A DNA stretch of 64,000 nt from Roridomyces roridus. Taxonomy: Eukaryota; Basidiomycota; Agaricomycetes; Agaricales; Mycenaceae. Made by a program: the position numbers and the translations under genes. Positions 22,210 through 34,042 of the stretch are shown piece after piece. The notes below the pieces were generated by a model. It was not told the origin of the DNA and did not search any database. It saw only the letters and a list, made by a program, of their open reading frames with translations. The stretch covers positions 1-64,000 of the forward strand of contig JARKIF010000156.1 in the NCBI GenBank assembly GCA_029378245.1. The letters run 5' to 3'. Positions within the stretch are counted from its first letter, which is position 1, and each line of letters begins with the position of its first letter.

Positions 22210-25200
22210 ATGAACACCACTGCATCCTTGATATCAAAAGTTGTGGTAAGGAATCAGGGCAATTGCTTGATCAACTCTCACGATCAATCTCAGAATGTCA
22301 AGAAAAACAGAGAACACTGTATCAGACTGATGGAAAATATCCATCAAGTACTTTATGCCATCACCTCACTTCACCTCACTTCGAACACTCTGTCAGGCTT
22401 GCCTGTGGCAACTCTGGATCACATTGGGGCTTTCATGAAGTAAAGATCAAACTCACAGCTTTTTTTCTTTTACATATGTTGCTTCAGGACACTGCAGCAA
22501 ATACATACATTCATTGAAGACCAACAACAAGCAAACCTGTTCAAGCAATGGTTTCAGCAAAATGAGCTCAAGGCTCTACTGAAAAGATGCTATGCAGGGA
22601 TGGCAGATGCATTGATTGTGTTCAAGGTGATTGATCAATTTGAGCTCAGACATTGAATTTCATTTATATCACTCAGATTGATTCCCAAGCCGCAACTGAG
22701 GAATCAAGTCAGGAGATCAAGGCAGCTGCCGAGAGAAAACACCAGGAACTGCTCGATCTTATTGAAAACATATCCCATAGAGAAATCTCGGATAACTCAT
22801 CTCTGGTTTGAAGCCAACTTCTCCAAGTAATACCCCCATCTGTAACTCTTTGCAGATCTATCCAAGTACATTGAATGGTTCAATTTCAAGGTAAATTCAT
22901 CTAATAGTGATTCCTCCACTCATTCCTGATGCATCTTCAAAGCTGCAACTCTACTTTGTTACTGCCAGCCAAACCCAAAATATTCCGAGGCCGGGACTTA
23001 GAGCTTGAGAATACCATCGCAATGTTGTCTCACACAGAGAATCCTGGTCGGATTGCAATCTTGGGTCCAGGTGGAATGGGCAAGACAACACTGGCAACAG
23101 CAGCTTTGCATGATCCCAGTGTGATTAATTCATATAATCAACGGTGGTTCATTCCGTGTGAATGTGCTGCCACAGGTTTTGACATAGCTGGCCTCATTAA
23201 AGCTCATCTTGGTCTCAAAGCAGAAAAAAATCTAATCAAACATGTCATACAAGCTTTGAAGAAACAACCAAGGTGTCTTCTCATCTTAGACAACCTGGAA
23301 ACTGCATGGGATCCACTTTCTGTCAGGACTGGTGTTGAAGAATTCCTGGCACTTCTGACTGAGATAGACCATCTTTCATTAATTGTAAGAAATCCTTTTC
23401 CAACAGCGAAACAGTTGAATGTGGGCTAATAATATGTACAGATCACAATGCGAGGTGCAGAAAGACCTGGGAAGGTCCACTGGACAAGGCCATTCCTTAA
23501 ACCTTTGGAACCCATTTCAGATGATTCAGCTCAAAAAATGTTCATAGACATTGCTGATGACATCCATGATCCAATTGAAGTCAACAAGGTTCTGCAGAGA
23601 ACAGGCAATATGCCTCTTGCCATTGATCTCATAGCACACCTAGTAGACTCTGATGGATGCCCCAGTGTTCTTTCACAGTGGGACCTGGAGACCACTACCT
23701 TTCTCTCCAGAGGATATGACCGAGGATCAACTCTGGACATGTCCATCAACAGCTCACTTATGAGCCCACGCTTCACCTCAGTACCAGGTACAATGGACCT
23801 ATTGAGTCTTTTGTCAATCCTTCCAGATGGACTATCAAATAGCCAGCTGCAGCAAATTGAATTTCCTCATGATGTGCAGTCATGTCGAGCCGTTTTGTTG
23901 GCAACATCACTTGCCTACATGGATTCAACAGGAAGACTCAAATCACTGGTTCCAATTCAGGAGCACATGCACCATTTCCATCCAATTTCACTCCAACTAC
24001 TGAGGCCAATTCAACATCATCTGTTTCATGGCCCATTGAATATGTATGAACAATATCGTGGATCTCCCGAGGCAAAGGTCTTTACCGCAGAAATTCAACA
24101 GATTGCTGGGAATATCAAAAAGTTGGTGTATTTGGGATTGTACCCTGAAAATCCAGATTTGAAGCACCACATTAAATACATCTTGGTATATCTTCAATAC
24201 TTCAGACCCCGATATGAGCTCCCGAAAATTATGGAGCAGGTTCAGAAAATGTTGTCCCAACAACCCGATCACAAACTTCAAGTGGGATACATCACCGTGT
24301 CATTTGCAGGGGGAACAGACCAGGCAACACAGACACCAGAAATTCTGATTTCACAAGCTCTAGAATGTCTAGGGTATTTGAATGACCCTGGAGTAGAATG
24401 TAAGTGTTTTTTCTGATTTCAACCCCCAATCTCTTACTCAAGTTGTACTCAACCATCAGCCTTACTTTATTGTGCCCTGGGTTCACATTACTGCCGGCAT
24501 AATGATGATGGTTTTACACAGGCAATGGCTTGGTTTCAGAAGGCTGTAGCAACTGCAAAAACAGCAGGAGACCTTGGTGCATGGGCAGAAGCTCTGGGAT
24601 TGATTGCCAACATACATTGGAGATGTGGTCAATATGATGCAGGCAAAATTGATGCCACAGAAGCCCAGAGACTTGCAAAGATATCTGGAAACCTGGCCGC
24701 TGAAGCAAGTGCACTTGGATACTCCGCCCTGTGCTCTCAGGGACTAGGCTACTACAATCAGGCTGTTTCTGATCTACAAAGAGCCAGGCAGACCTTAGAA
24801 TTAGCTGGACCAAATAGGGTATACTATTGGAGGACCCGACAGGCAGAAGGGGAAATATACCGCTTGAAATCAGATTATTTAAAAGCACGGAATGTGTTTG
24901 TTCCACTCACGCTTAATGATGTGGACAGGGAAAATCAGGCTTATGGTGCCCTCAATGTTGCTACAATTGATGTTGAAATTGGACAGCTTGGGGAGGCTGA
25001 TGTAGATGTAGAACTCAATATTGCCACTGCCCAAGAATACTTCAGAGAAGTTCAATCCCCGCTTGGGTTGCATCTTTGCCAGGCAGTTCTGGCTAACCTA
25101 CAACTTAAACAACATAAGTGGATGCAGGCCAAGACCATGTTTGAAGAATGCTTACAGGCCTCGGTTTTGCAATGTGCAGAACTGATGTTTTATGCACTGG

Positions 25201-25691
25201 AAAGATTGGCAGACACCACATTGTGGAACTGCATTGACCTTCCATGGACATCAAGATACACTGTAATTTATCTGGTCCTTTCTGTAAGGCATAAAAGCAG
25301 ACTGGATATCCACAAAGCACTCCGCTGTCTAGGGGATGTGCTGCTTTCGGAGAATAATTATGAAACTGCGGAAACCCTGTTTCAAGTAGCCCTAGAAGGT
25401 TTTACCGCAATGGACATCCACCGCAGCAGGGCTGAATGCATGACACAGATGGGTGAATTAGCCATGAGAGCAGGAAGAATGGACCGAGCTGAGATACTTT
25501 GGCGAAAGGCTTGCATTCTCTTTGAAAGATCATCGCAGACCACCCAAGCCACAGAAATTCAAAGGAAATTGGCTGATCTGGCAAATAGAAATAAGGAGAT
25601 GTTGTTGATGTCCCGGGGGGTAGTTGGTGGCAACAAAGTGTATATACAGGAAGGAAGGAAGATTGTTCCTGCCCCTATTACATACATGTGA
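22210..25691 (+). CDS. NOD-like receptor: helical N-domain, NB-ARC NTPase, TPR repeats
   Basis: Eight exons (22210-22245, 22294-22439, 22488-22626, 22677-22805, 22856-22890, 22943-23384, 23442-24399, 24460-25691) give an uninterrupted 1038-aa protein. Residues about 1-150 are helical (NVKKNREHC.., HTFIEDQQQANLFKQWF). The NTPase domain has a P-loop GPGGMGKTT at 203-211 and a Walker B LLILDN at 274-279. From about residue 630 to the end come TPR-like repeats (AMAWFQKAVATAKTAGDLG; CLQASVLQCAELMFYALER). This is the STAND/NLR layout that in fungi is linked to non-self recognition and heterokaryon incompatibility; the actual ligand is unknown. The gene is clearly more AT-rich than its neighbours. 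The predicted start is only 14 bp from the end of the upstream mobile element. Family members usually have more sequence before NVKKN, so the first exon(s) may have been lost. Confidence 0.85.
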
Positions 25692-25913
25692 TGTCTTTGT
25701 CTTGTATTTATTGAGACCTCCCATTATTTCAAATTATTTTTGTTAGATGTTCTTCAAGGCTGCAAAGAGTCCCAATATCATTACTTGGGTTTCCAAGGGG
25801 GGTCCCTCTGAGGGCTGAAATAATTTCCGCAGAACACTGGGAAGGCTCTGTTTGCACGGGCAGGCCGCTGAACAGAGTTCCAGTGGACTTTGTCAATTTT
25901 TTTGGCACGTAGT

Positions 25914-26826
25914 TAAATCTGCGTCAAGGACTGGGAACAATCGTAGATTGGGTCTAAAGTGCCCGCCGCGCGCCATCGGCTCGGGAGCCAAGGAAGCGCG
26001 GCCTCGGGAGGCTCTGTGCCGAATGGGCAGCAGAACGGGCCTACTACAGGAGATATGAGGTGGTACGCGAGTATAACTGAATGTAAGTAATTGAAGAAAT
26101 GGAATGAGATGATGCGAGAGTGGAATTGAGTGTAAGTAAATGTGAAATGTAATGTAAGGGACGGAGGGAGGGGAAAGAAAAAGCAGTCGCGGCTGCGAGC
26201 TGCAGTGAGTCGAGGAGGGAAGGAAGAGGGACAGATTCGCTACCTGCGAGCTGCAGTGAGTCGAGGAGGGAAGGAAGAGGGACAAAGACGCGATCGGCGC
26301 GCGACGCGGCTTTGTACGGAATGATTGCCGACAGGAAACGTGCCGTCCTTCTCCTGGCCTTTAACCACGTGCAATCTAAAATTGCCCTTCCATTAAATCT
26401 GCGTCAAGGACTGGGAACAATCGTAGATTGGGTCTAAAGTGCCCGCCGCGCGCCATCGGCTCGGGAGCCAAGGAAGCGCGGCCTCGGGAGGCTCTGTGCC
26501 GAATGGGCAGCAGAACGGGCCAATGGGAGACTAGGAGAGGAGAACCGGAGGGCGAGAGCGACGAGGAGTGAAAGCGGCCAAAGGCAAATTAAAGAGATGG
26601 ACGAGGGAAAGAAAAAGCAGTCGCGGCTGCGAGCTGCAGTGAGTCGAGGAGGGAAGGAAGAGGGACAGATTCGCTACCTGCGAGCTGCAGTGAGTCGAGG
26701 AGGGAAGGAAGAGGGACAAAGACGCGATCGGCGCGCGACGCGTCTTTGTACGGAATGATTGCCGACAGGAAACGTGCCGTCCTTCTCCTGGCCTTTAACC
26801 ACGTGCAATCTAAAATTGCCCTTCCA
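25914..26826. repeat. Tandem duplication, period 480 bp, with internal 51-bp repeats
   Basis: TAAATCTGCGTCAAGGACTG starts at 25914 and again at 26394. The first about 130 bp and the last about 220 bp of each unit are nearly identical between copies, while a middle block (about 26040-26160 versus 26520-26605) is unrelated. Each unit also contains a 51-bp motif (TGCGAGCTGCAGTGAGTCG..) repeated twice in tandem. No coding region. Confidence 0.85.
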
Positions 26827-27004
26827 TCCCGGTCTGATCACGTGTCAATATAATCACGTGCTCTGGTCACATGCGGACCTTGATCTGTTCAGAATTTTGC
26901 TGGAAACCCGATGTTAGGGTCCAGAGCTGAGAGAATAGACTGGAAGCCATTCAGAGGCATCTCCAGGGAGCAGGCGGGCCAAAATACCCAAAATAAGCTG
27001 ATTT

Positions 27005-27225
27005 GATGCATCCCAAAAAGGAATTTTCCGCATGCTCTCAAAGAACCGATGGCACCACCACTGACTTTGTACCGAACGAGCAGCCAGGTCGCCTCCATCT
27101 TCACAGGCGTTACCGGTAGACAATAGTGACATTCCGGTGCAAGATAGTCCAGTTTGGAAAAATGTGGAAGAATCTCAACGATGTAATCGACATAATCCTG
27201 CGGGTTGGAAGGTTGAGACTAGAGG
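27005..27225 (-). pseudogene. Fragment of an F-box gene (exon 2 region)
   Basis: This stretch aligns in the same orientation with 17320-17510 of the F-box gene, including the part encoding CHYGLPVTRAKMEAAWLLVR and the end of the intron. Substitutions and a broken frame are visible. The rest of the gene is absent. Confidence 0.7.
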
Positions 27226-27375
27226 ACTAAGCAATGGCGCCAGAGCGAACTCAGAATAAGTATGATGCCACAATTCGGAAACTTGTTCAACTACCAAGAA
27301 AAGGCATTCAAATCGAACCTGCCTGTCAACTGGTCAGCCCAATGTGCAGCATGAAAGAATCATGGCATACCCCGT

Positions 27376-29213
27376 TCATTCAACTTCCTCCACGCCCTCC
27401 CTCTTTGCCCTCGCCTCCTGCTTGTCCACAAGCCACTGTCCCACCGCATTCACAGCCTCCACCGGACGGCCCTTGTACCCCATCAAGAATCCCTGCAGCT
27501 CAGCAACCGAAGCCTCCCGCTCCGGAATCGCCTCCGAAAAGCGGTGCACGGGGACGCGGTGGTGCCCTCCTTCGCGCCCTCCTTACCTTGGCACCCTGGG
27601 ATTCATTCTCCTCCCCCTTCTTCGTCTACTCCCCGCATCCTTCCCCCGGAGGCAAATAAAACGCAAAGAAAAGCCGCTCAGCCTGATAGCGACTCCCCCG
27701 CTTGAACTCGACGTGGATATCCATCCTGCCGGGACGCGACAAAGCGGGGTCCAGGGCTTCGTACTTGTTCGTCGTGGCGTACAACAGGCGACCTTCCTGG
27801 GCGGCGATGCCGTCGAGTGCGTTGAGGAGGCCGCTGAGGCTGGGGCAACCAGTGGTGCCGCTGGAGCGCGCGTGCGCCGGATCATCGGGATCGGCATCTT
27901 CTGGGGATGCAGCGGCAGGAGAGGGCTCGTCGCGATTGAGGTTCGTGGTGAAGGCGGCGTCGACGTCTTCGATCAGTGCGATACATTTTTCTGGTTTATG
28001 AAAAGATGAGTGAAAGATAAGAGAGAGTGATTGGGATGCGTACCGGGGAGATCAGAGACGAGCGTGCTCAACGCCGCGTCGTCCATCCCAGAACGAGAGA
28101 GCTGGATGATATAGATGTCGAGCTCGAGTTCCCCAGCGATGCTATAGACGTTTTTCCGGTTCCAGGGGCTCCGTACTGGAGCTGGTCAACGGGCGGAAAA
28201 CGGGAAGAAGTGAATGCATACAAGTAGATAGCCTCGCCGGAAAGGAATGCCCCGTGCCGCATACCAACGTCGACTTGACAAGAAATCCCTTGCGTCGTCG
28301 ACGAGCAGCTCGGCAACCCCAGGATCCAAGATAATAGATTTCTAGCACGAGCGGTGAGTATTATAATTCACTTTGGCGGAAAGGAATGACGAACCAGGCT
28401 GCGCTTCGGGCGACTAGTAACACAATCCCAGTTGTTTCGACAGTCTGAGACCCAGATACTGATCTTTTCCTGCAAGGCGGCCATGTACTGCTTCTTCGCC
28501 TGGAGCACCAGTTCGTTGAGTACACGATGGCTGCGCGCCAAGATACTAAACGGCATCTCAGCAGGAAGACAATCGCGGACACGCAAACACACACCTAATT
28601 CTCAGGATCTCTTCCCTGGCACCACGACGCCCCGCCTGCTCCTGCAGCCGCGTAATAAGCATGTATTGTCCGTGATACCACGTCGAAAAGGTACGCTTCC
28701 CAGCGGGCAGATAGGCGATGTTGCGGCTGGAAAGCATCGACAAGGCGTCGTCAGTTTCTTCTCCCGGCACCGTGACACTGACCATCTCCTCCAATCCGAA
28801 GGACCTTGTGGATATTTCTACTTGGCCGGCTTTGGCTTGAGAAACTAGGTGAATGAATGAGTGTAGTCCGGGGGAACGAGCTTACACCAGGCAGGGTGCT
28901 TCAAAAGCCACACCATCATCCAATCTGTACCATTCATGAGACTAGTCGCGGGTGCATAAGGAAAGGCTTAGCATAGGCCTCGTCCTCCGGGAAATTGGCC
29001 GTGACGCAAAAGTATTCCGGAATCGTGTAATACAGGTAGAGTAGCAGACGCCATATTGACTCAACACCTGATCCAAAGACGAGGAGCTTGAGCCAGTTAC
29101 GGAGGGCTCCAAAGGAGAGCAGGAACGTCACCAGGGAAGAGAGAGAGCGTATGGAAGCAAGCTGTGGGGCGATGGGCGTTTCCGCCCCTGTGGCCGTCTC
29201 AGTGAAGTTCATG
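27376..29213 (-). pseudogene. BCS1-like AAA ATPase, multiple lesions
   Basis: The N-terminal part (from ATG at 29213) has a hydrophobic segment and the BCS1_N-type region DWMMVWLLKHPAW, then VEISTRSFG. These are followed by the AAA module: GYLL-YGAPGTGKTS (Walker A), DIYIIQLSRSGMDDAALS, ALIEDVDAAF (Walker B), and LSGLLNALDG..SRPGRMD. BCS1 in mitochondria translocates the Rieske protein; fungi carry many paralogues of unknown role. Lesions: the first donor near 28973 reads CT where GT is expected. Directly after the P-loop the frame shifts before SIAGELELD. An in-frame TAG follows LPPGEGCGE near 27650, and the last segment (AIPEREASVAELQGFLMGYK..) is in another frame. About six introns can be placed. 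Confidence 0.75.
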
Positions 29214-30503
29214 CCATCCCCGGTCCAAGTCGTGGACAGAACTTGCTGCGCGAGGGAGAGATAGGTCGCCAGGATTGCGATGGAGCGCAGACGACTCGGG
29301 TGCAGTCGGAGGACAAGAGGGGAGCGGATCAAAGATGCGCTGTTCGGACCACGCGTTCGCACAGCCTCGACGTGACTTGTATCTTGCCACCACCACCGAC
29401 GCTCACGGCACACACCCTTCCTCCCGAACTATGCTTGGTCTGCTGGACATTCAGCTCCCGGTGCCAGCTGCGACGCGTGTCGTCGGTCTGCAACACGGTT
29501 TCCAACTCTCCGCGATCAAGACGGACTGGCCAATGTCGACGAAGATGAGGTCTGAGTGCGAGCCGGAGGACGTTCAAGCTAGACCCGTCGGGAATCGAGT
29601 TCCTGTACCGAAATCCACTCCCCCGCATGTAAGGTTTTTGCTCTTGACGAGTACCCCAATGATGACTTCACATTAGAATGCGCTCGAATCCATTTGCCAC
29701 GACTCTGTTCCACTTTCACCGGACCTCAAGTCTTGCGTTTGATCCGCGCTGATAAGAGTGCAAGTCGAGATTTCCACGTCGTCGAGTCAGATCGTCGCAT
29801 TCTTTGGACGACAGTATCATCGGTTGAATCAGATTCGGATAAAAGGCGGGGCCATGGGGTCTGGGCGTCAGATTGAGAGAGATATCTGGGTATGGTTCTC
29901 AGACGCGATGAACTTGGCGCTGTGTGGAAGCCACCGATGCTCAATTGAATCATTTTTTCTCGGCTCCAACTTTCCTGTGTGAGTCGCTTGGTACATGATT
30001 CCATTGATTTGCTGATAAAGGCATGCCTTGCAGACGTAGGAGTGGAGGCATACATTGCTCCTCCGCGTTCCTTCTGTTGCACGCAGCTAGAAAATTACTT
30101 GTCTCCGCTGTCTGTCGATATCGGTCGAAGAACTCCATTGTACCAACAAGCTGCCTGCCAGTTCAAAAAAAGAACATACCTATTTTCGGGAATGGAGAAG
30201 TACCGATGGTGACTGCACGATCACTTCATTCGCTCGACTCCTTGCAAGCTGATATTATGCTTCCTGGACACGTTGGTTCTCGATTTTGGTAACACTCTCC
30301 GAACGGGTGGTCCTCCTATAATGTGAGTTCAGATGCACCGGCTGTCACGAGCTGACGGAATAATTTAGTCCAGGGATTTAATGCCAGATGTCCGTTGGCA
30401 GGAGGCGCACTCCAACACTCGACTGGCACTCTTGCCGACCTTTGTGTTCAAGGTCATTTCGCACAGCCATGGTAAATTATCTCTTTCCCGATCGAAAGTC
30501 GGG
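29214..30503. other. Unrecognised region with weak coding signal
   Basis: Between the BCS1-like pseudogene and the LPMO gene lie several plus-strand open frames (about 29400-29680, 29694-29876, 29979-30212). They could be exons of one decayed gene on the plus strand, but they have no recognisable domain and I could not join them with consistent splice phases. Confidence 0.3.
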
Positions 30504-30510
30504 TATATAA
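30504..30510 (+). promoter_or_regulatory. TATA-like box upstream of the LPMO gene
   Basis: TATATAA lies 145 bp upstream of the LPMO start codon in an otherwise mixed-composition region. Position and sequence fit a core promoter; this is inference only. Confidence 0.45.
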
Positions 30511-30654
30511 GCCGCATGATAGATCTAATTTCAAGGCAGAATCAAGTTCAACACCCGCCTCATTCAGCGAACATCTACTCTACTGTACGTGTTTCCATCG
30601 CACTCACCAACCCATCTAAAAAATTCGACTTAGCATCCAAATCCCCTCATCGCC

Positions 30655-31311
30655 ATGAACATTTTCGCCCTCTCCGCATTTGTTGTTGCGTCCCTCTCCA
30701 TGGTCGTCGCGCCCGTCGCCGCTCACGGCTATGTCACCCATCCCCCGAGCCGTCAAGCATTTTGCCGGGAGCTCAACGTACCCGGCTGCGGCGAGGTCAA
30801 ATGGGAGCCACAGAGCGTCGAGGCGCTCAAGGGCTCATTCGAGTGTAATGGCAACGGCGAGTGGTTCCCCGAGCTCAACAACGAGGGCTTGTGGGAGGAC
30901 TATTACACTCGTGTTCACCCCGTCGCTGACGCAATCTCCTTCACTTGGCATCTCACCGCCCCGCACAAGACATCCAACTGGGAGTATTTCATCCGCACTC
31001 CGGAGGGCCACAAGGAGCTCGCGTCGTTTGAGGATTTTGGTGCCATGCCCCCGGCAACGGTCGTGCAGCAGGTCCCTTTGCACGGATACACTGGCCGGCA
31101 GACGATTCTCGCCCGCTGGAATGTCTTTGATACCGTGAACGCATTCTACGCTTGCGTCGATGTGGATATTGTCCGCCCGAGCACCAGGGCTGGATGCGAG
31201 GATGATTTGGCTGCGGCAGGCTTTGGGTTGGAGGAAGCTCAGGCAGACAGGTACAGGGCGAACGGTCTTGGCTCCAACGGTGACATCCCTGTCCAGAAGG
31301 TCCTTGCCTGA
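30655..31311 (+). CDS. AA10-like lytic polysaccharide monooxygenase, secreted
   Basis: A single uninterrupted 218-aa frame. Residues 1-23 form a signal peptide ending VAA, so the mature chain would start at His24 (HGYVTHPPSRQAFC). The exposed N-terminal histidine supplies the copper histidine brace. A second histidine candidate is H104 in TWHLTAPHKTSNWEYF, and NAFYACVDVDI places Phe164 as the likely axial residue. These motifs and the ARWN..DTVNAFY ending match chitin/cellulose-active LPMOs of family AA10 (CBM33-like), which oxidatively cleave crystalline polysaccharide. A short C-terminal extension (about 45 residues) follows the core. AA10 is mainly bacterial and the gene has no introns, unlike most neighbours, so ancient transfer is possible. 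A 3' fragment lies at 46.5 kb, and its 3' flank recurs at 19.0 and 46.7 kb. Confidence 0.85.
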   Translation: MNIFALSAFVVASLSMVVAPVAAHGYVTHPPSRQAFCRELNVPGCGEVKWEPQSVEALKGSFECNGNGEWFPELNNEGLWEDYYTRVHPVADAISFTWHLTAPHKTSNWEYFIRTPEGHKELASFEDFGAMPPATVVQQVPLHGYTGRQTILARWNVFDTVNAFYACVDVDIVRPSTRAGCEDDLAAAGFGLEEAQADRYRANGLGSNGDIPVQKVLA

Positions 31312-31354
31312 TGCAGCTGGTCCCAATACTTACCAACAATCCGCTTTCATAACT

Positions 31355-31640
31355 ATTCATTTTAGCTTCTTGCCTTTCGGCCCCCCTTTCTTCGACGGCG
31401 TTTGTTTACTACCGTGTTGTCGATTACGTAGGAATCATACTAGCCTTTTAATTTTCTTTCGTGCGACGAAGCCGTTTGGTGGTAAGTACTCCAAGGTGAA
31501 CATTGTTGATCGGCGATCATGACCTTTGATGTCACGTGCAATGTTCGATTCGTTGGTTGAATTTTCGATTTCATCTTCTTGCGCCTTGTTATTTCGGCGA
31601 TGACTCGGGACTGCAAACAACGGCAAAACAACGGGTTGCC
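31355..31640 (+). repeat. LPMO 3' flank present in three places
   Basis: The stretch starting TTTTAGCTTCTTGCCTTTCGG recurs with divergence at 19015-19260 and at about 46727-46800. In the last case it still follows a fragment of the LPMO coding end. It marks partial copies of one ancestral locus. Confidence 0.75.
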
Positions 31641-31699
31641 GATGTAGGATATATTACTACACGGCACGGTCCGCTTATCGAACACCAGTTTCCCATGGA

Positions 31700-32238
31700 T
31701 AAGGCTGAAACCATATCGTTTCCGTTTGCAGATCTGGGCAAATCAAACGGAAACGGTACGTAAACGTTTGTAAACCGTTTAAAACTGTTTTCAAACGGTA
31801 TCTGGAGTGGCACGTAAAAACCAGCCCACAACAAGGACCTACCTATGGGTGTTGAGTCCTCGGGTTAGTGTATGGTCACCATCTGGTTGTTGTTCAAGCC
31901 TGGGGGACTGTTCGGGGCTCTTTGATTACATGCCGGACCCTTGCCGGATGTCACCTGGCATTCAGCCGTGTCAATCAGCGGGATCAGAAATGATCAGACA
32001 CCTTGCCGAGGATGGTCGGTCGACGGGGTACCCATTTGACATCCGAGGAACCGGGAATCACTGACAGCGGAGTCGCCAGTCCACGTCAAAAATACCGCCT
32101 GGTAGGAGCCTGTAGGTAACCATTTAAACCGTTTGTTTATCATCTGTTTACCGTTTGCACTGACCCACAAATTAAATGGAAATGAAAACGGTTGAAACCG
32201 TTTGCAAACGTTTGCAAACGGAAATGATTGCAGCCCTA
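31700..32238. mobile_element. hAT MITE family 1, copy 2 (539 bp)
   Basis: Near-identical, in inverse orientation, to the element at 13030-13568. The flanking 8-bp duplication is CCCATGGA at 31692-31699 and 32239-32246, different from the first copy, which proves independent insertion. Confidence 0.92.
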
Positions 32239-32240
32239 CC

Positions 32241-32465
32241 CATGGAGTGTCAGTTGCATTATCCGTTCTTTAAGATTATGGCTCCTTTTTGTTTGTACAA
32301 CTGTCAGTTCACTTGCTTCTATCCCCAAATGTGCTTTCTCTTTATGACACTCCATGGGCCATGGAGTGTCAGTTGCATTATCCGTTCTTTAAGATTATGG
32401 CTCCTTTTTGTTTGTACAACTGTCAGTTCACTTGCTTCTATCCCCAAATGTGCTTTCTCTTTATG
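32241..32465 (+). repeat. 119-bp direct repeat beside the MITE
   Basis: A block of about 108 bp beginning CATGGAGTGTCAGTTGC occurs at 32241 and again at 32360, essentially identical. The copies are joined by ACACTCCATGGGC, which makes a palindrome with the start of the second copy. The first copy begins inside the MITE target duplication. Confidence 0.85.
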
Positions 32466-34042
32466 CTCATCTGGCTCTCGGAAGGGCGTGTCTACAGCTT
32501 TCTTACAGCTTTGGAGTTGCTTCTTTTCATTCCCATCGACTGTTGTCACCAAGCCCACAGCCTTCCACAGCTTTCTTGGCAGATCGCAGCTTATCGCACG
32601 GAACAGCAGTGGAGCGACCATTGACGGCAAGATGACGCGTCACCGGCATGGCATGCATATATAGAGAACCCCTGGCTGTCGGCTTGCTCACCCCCGCTTC
32701 CCTGAGCCCTCCTCCTACTGAATCTTTGCTATTTAATATTTATTCTTCGTCATTGGGGCTCAAAATCCGGATTATTCATCAATTGTGCCGCACTCTGGGA
32801 TATCTTGGGATACTCTTCAAGCGTTGTCTCAAGCTCCTCAAGCCGCCTCCTTCCTTTTCATCCCGCCACCGCATCCCCACTTTCTGACTGTCACTGAGCT
32901 GCGTCCCTCGGTAATCACACCGGCCTGGCTCAAGTGGAACATTGACCCCGGTCACCAAATACTGCTTTCGGCGTCGCATCCCCAACGGCCCCTCCGCGCA
33001 TGATTGGCGGCGTGCTCATTTTGCTTCAACCTGCCTCCCACGCCGCCCTGGCGGAGTTTGTTCGTGAATTGTGATATCAACCGCTCAGTTTCGCATTTCT
33101 GCAACACTCGACATGTCGGCAGACTCGATGGGACACGGGGAACACGGGGTACGATGGTGCGTGGCTCTCTCACCGCTTTGACTCTAGACTGACCCGGCTC
33201 GAGTGGACGTGTCGCTTTCAAACCTCAGGGCGTCGTGCGCCACGCCACACGCTCTGACTCGAGATGGTCACTTAGCCTCTTTGACCCCGGACCTGGTCTC
33301 CGGTGTACTCACCAACTGGCCATCTCCTCTCAAGCCACGCGTCGTAATTTACCTCATCGACCTCGAAGCCGCGAGCTTCGTTGCCTCTCCCCGACGCCTG
33401 TTGTCGCTTCAGCAACGTACTACCACGAATCGCACGGTGTGTTCCCCCTTGGACCTCCTACTACATACAACTCCTGGGTTGCTCTGATTCCCACTCTCGA
33501 CAACTGACCGTTCACCAAACGACTCCCATCGTGGTGCCCGAGAACCACGGCACAGTCCGAGTGCGACAGGATATGCAAGGTAACGCGCAGAGCGCCACTG
33601 CGTGCGGGATCCACGCGGTGGGTCAAACGTGGATGTACGTTCATGTGTTTTGCTTAGTTGCATTTTCCCTTTCTGAAAACTTTGCAACAGGAGAAGAATT
33701 TGAGCGTAGATGTTCAATCCGGGGAAGGGTGGAATCTGGATGTCCCATGTAGTTATACGTGGCTTTGAATTGGCTGTTGTTGATGTTCTTGGCCAAAATG
33801 TCTATTCCTTCTCATCCAAAGCGGAAATCGAAGTGCTGGCCGCTCAAAAGTCGTGTGGAGTTTAGAGCAAATCCCGGTGTTAATGGAATGCTGCCGGAGC
33901 GAAGCGAAGGCACGTCTTGTAGACCCTAAATAAACTCATCAGACCGCAGTTCAGTAGCGCAGCACTGAGCGAACATTTTAAAAGGCGCAGTGCTGCGGTG
34001 GCTACACTTGGCTACAGTCATTTCATTCCCCCACAACCAGAC
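32466..34042. other. Intergenic, no gene recognised
   Basis: Several overlapping short frames exist around 33.2-33.7 kb but no domain or consistent splicing was found. The right end is the promoter region of the membrane-protein gene; its last about 90 bp are duplicated at 19.35-19.43 kb. Confidence 0.4.
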
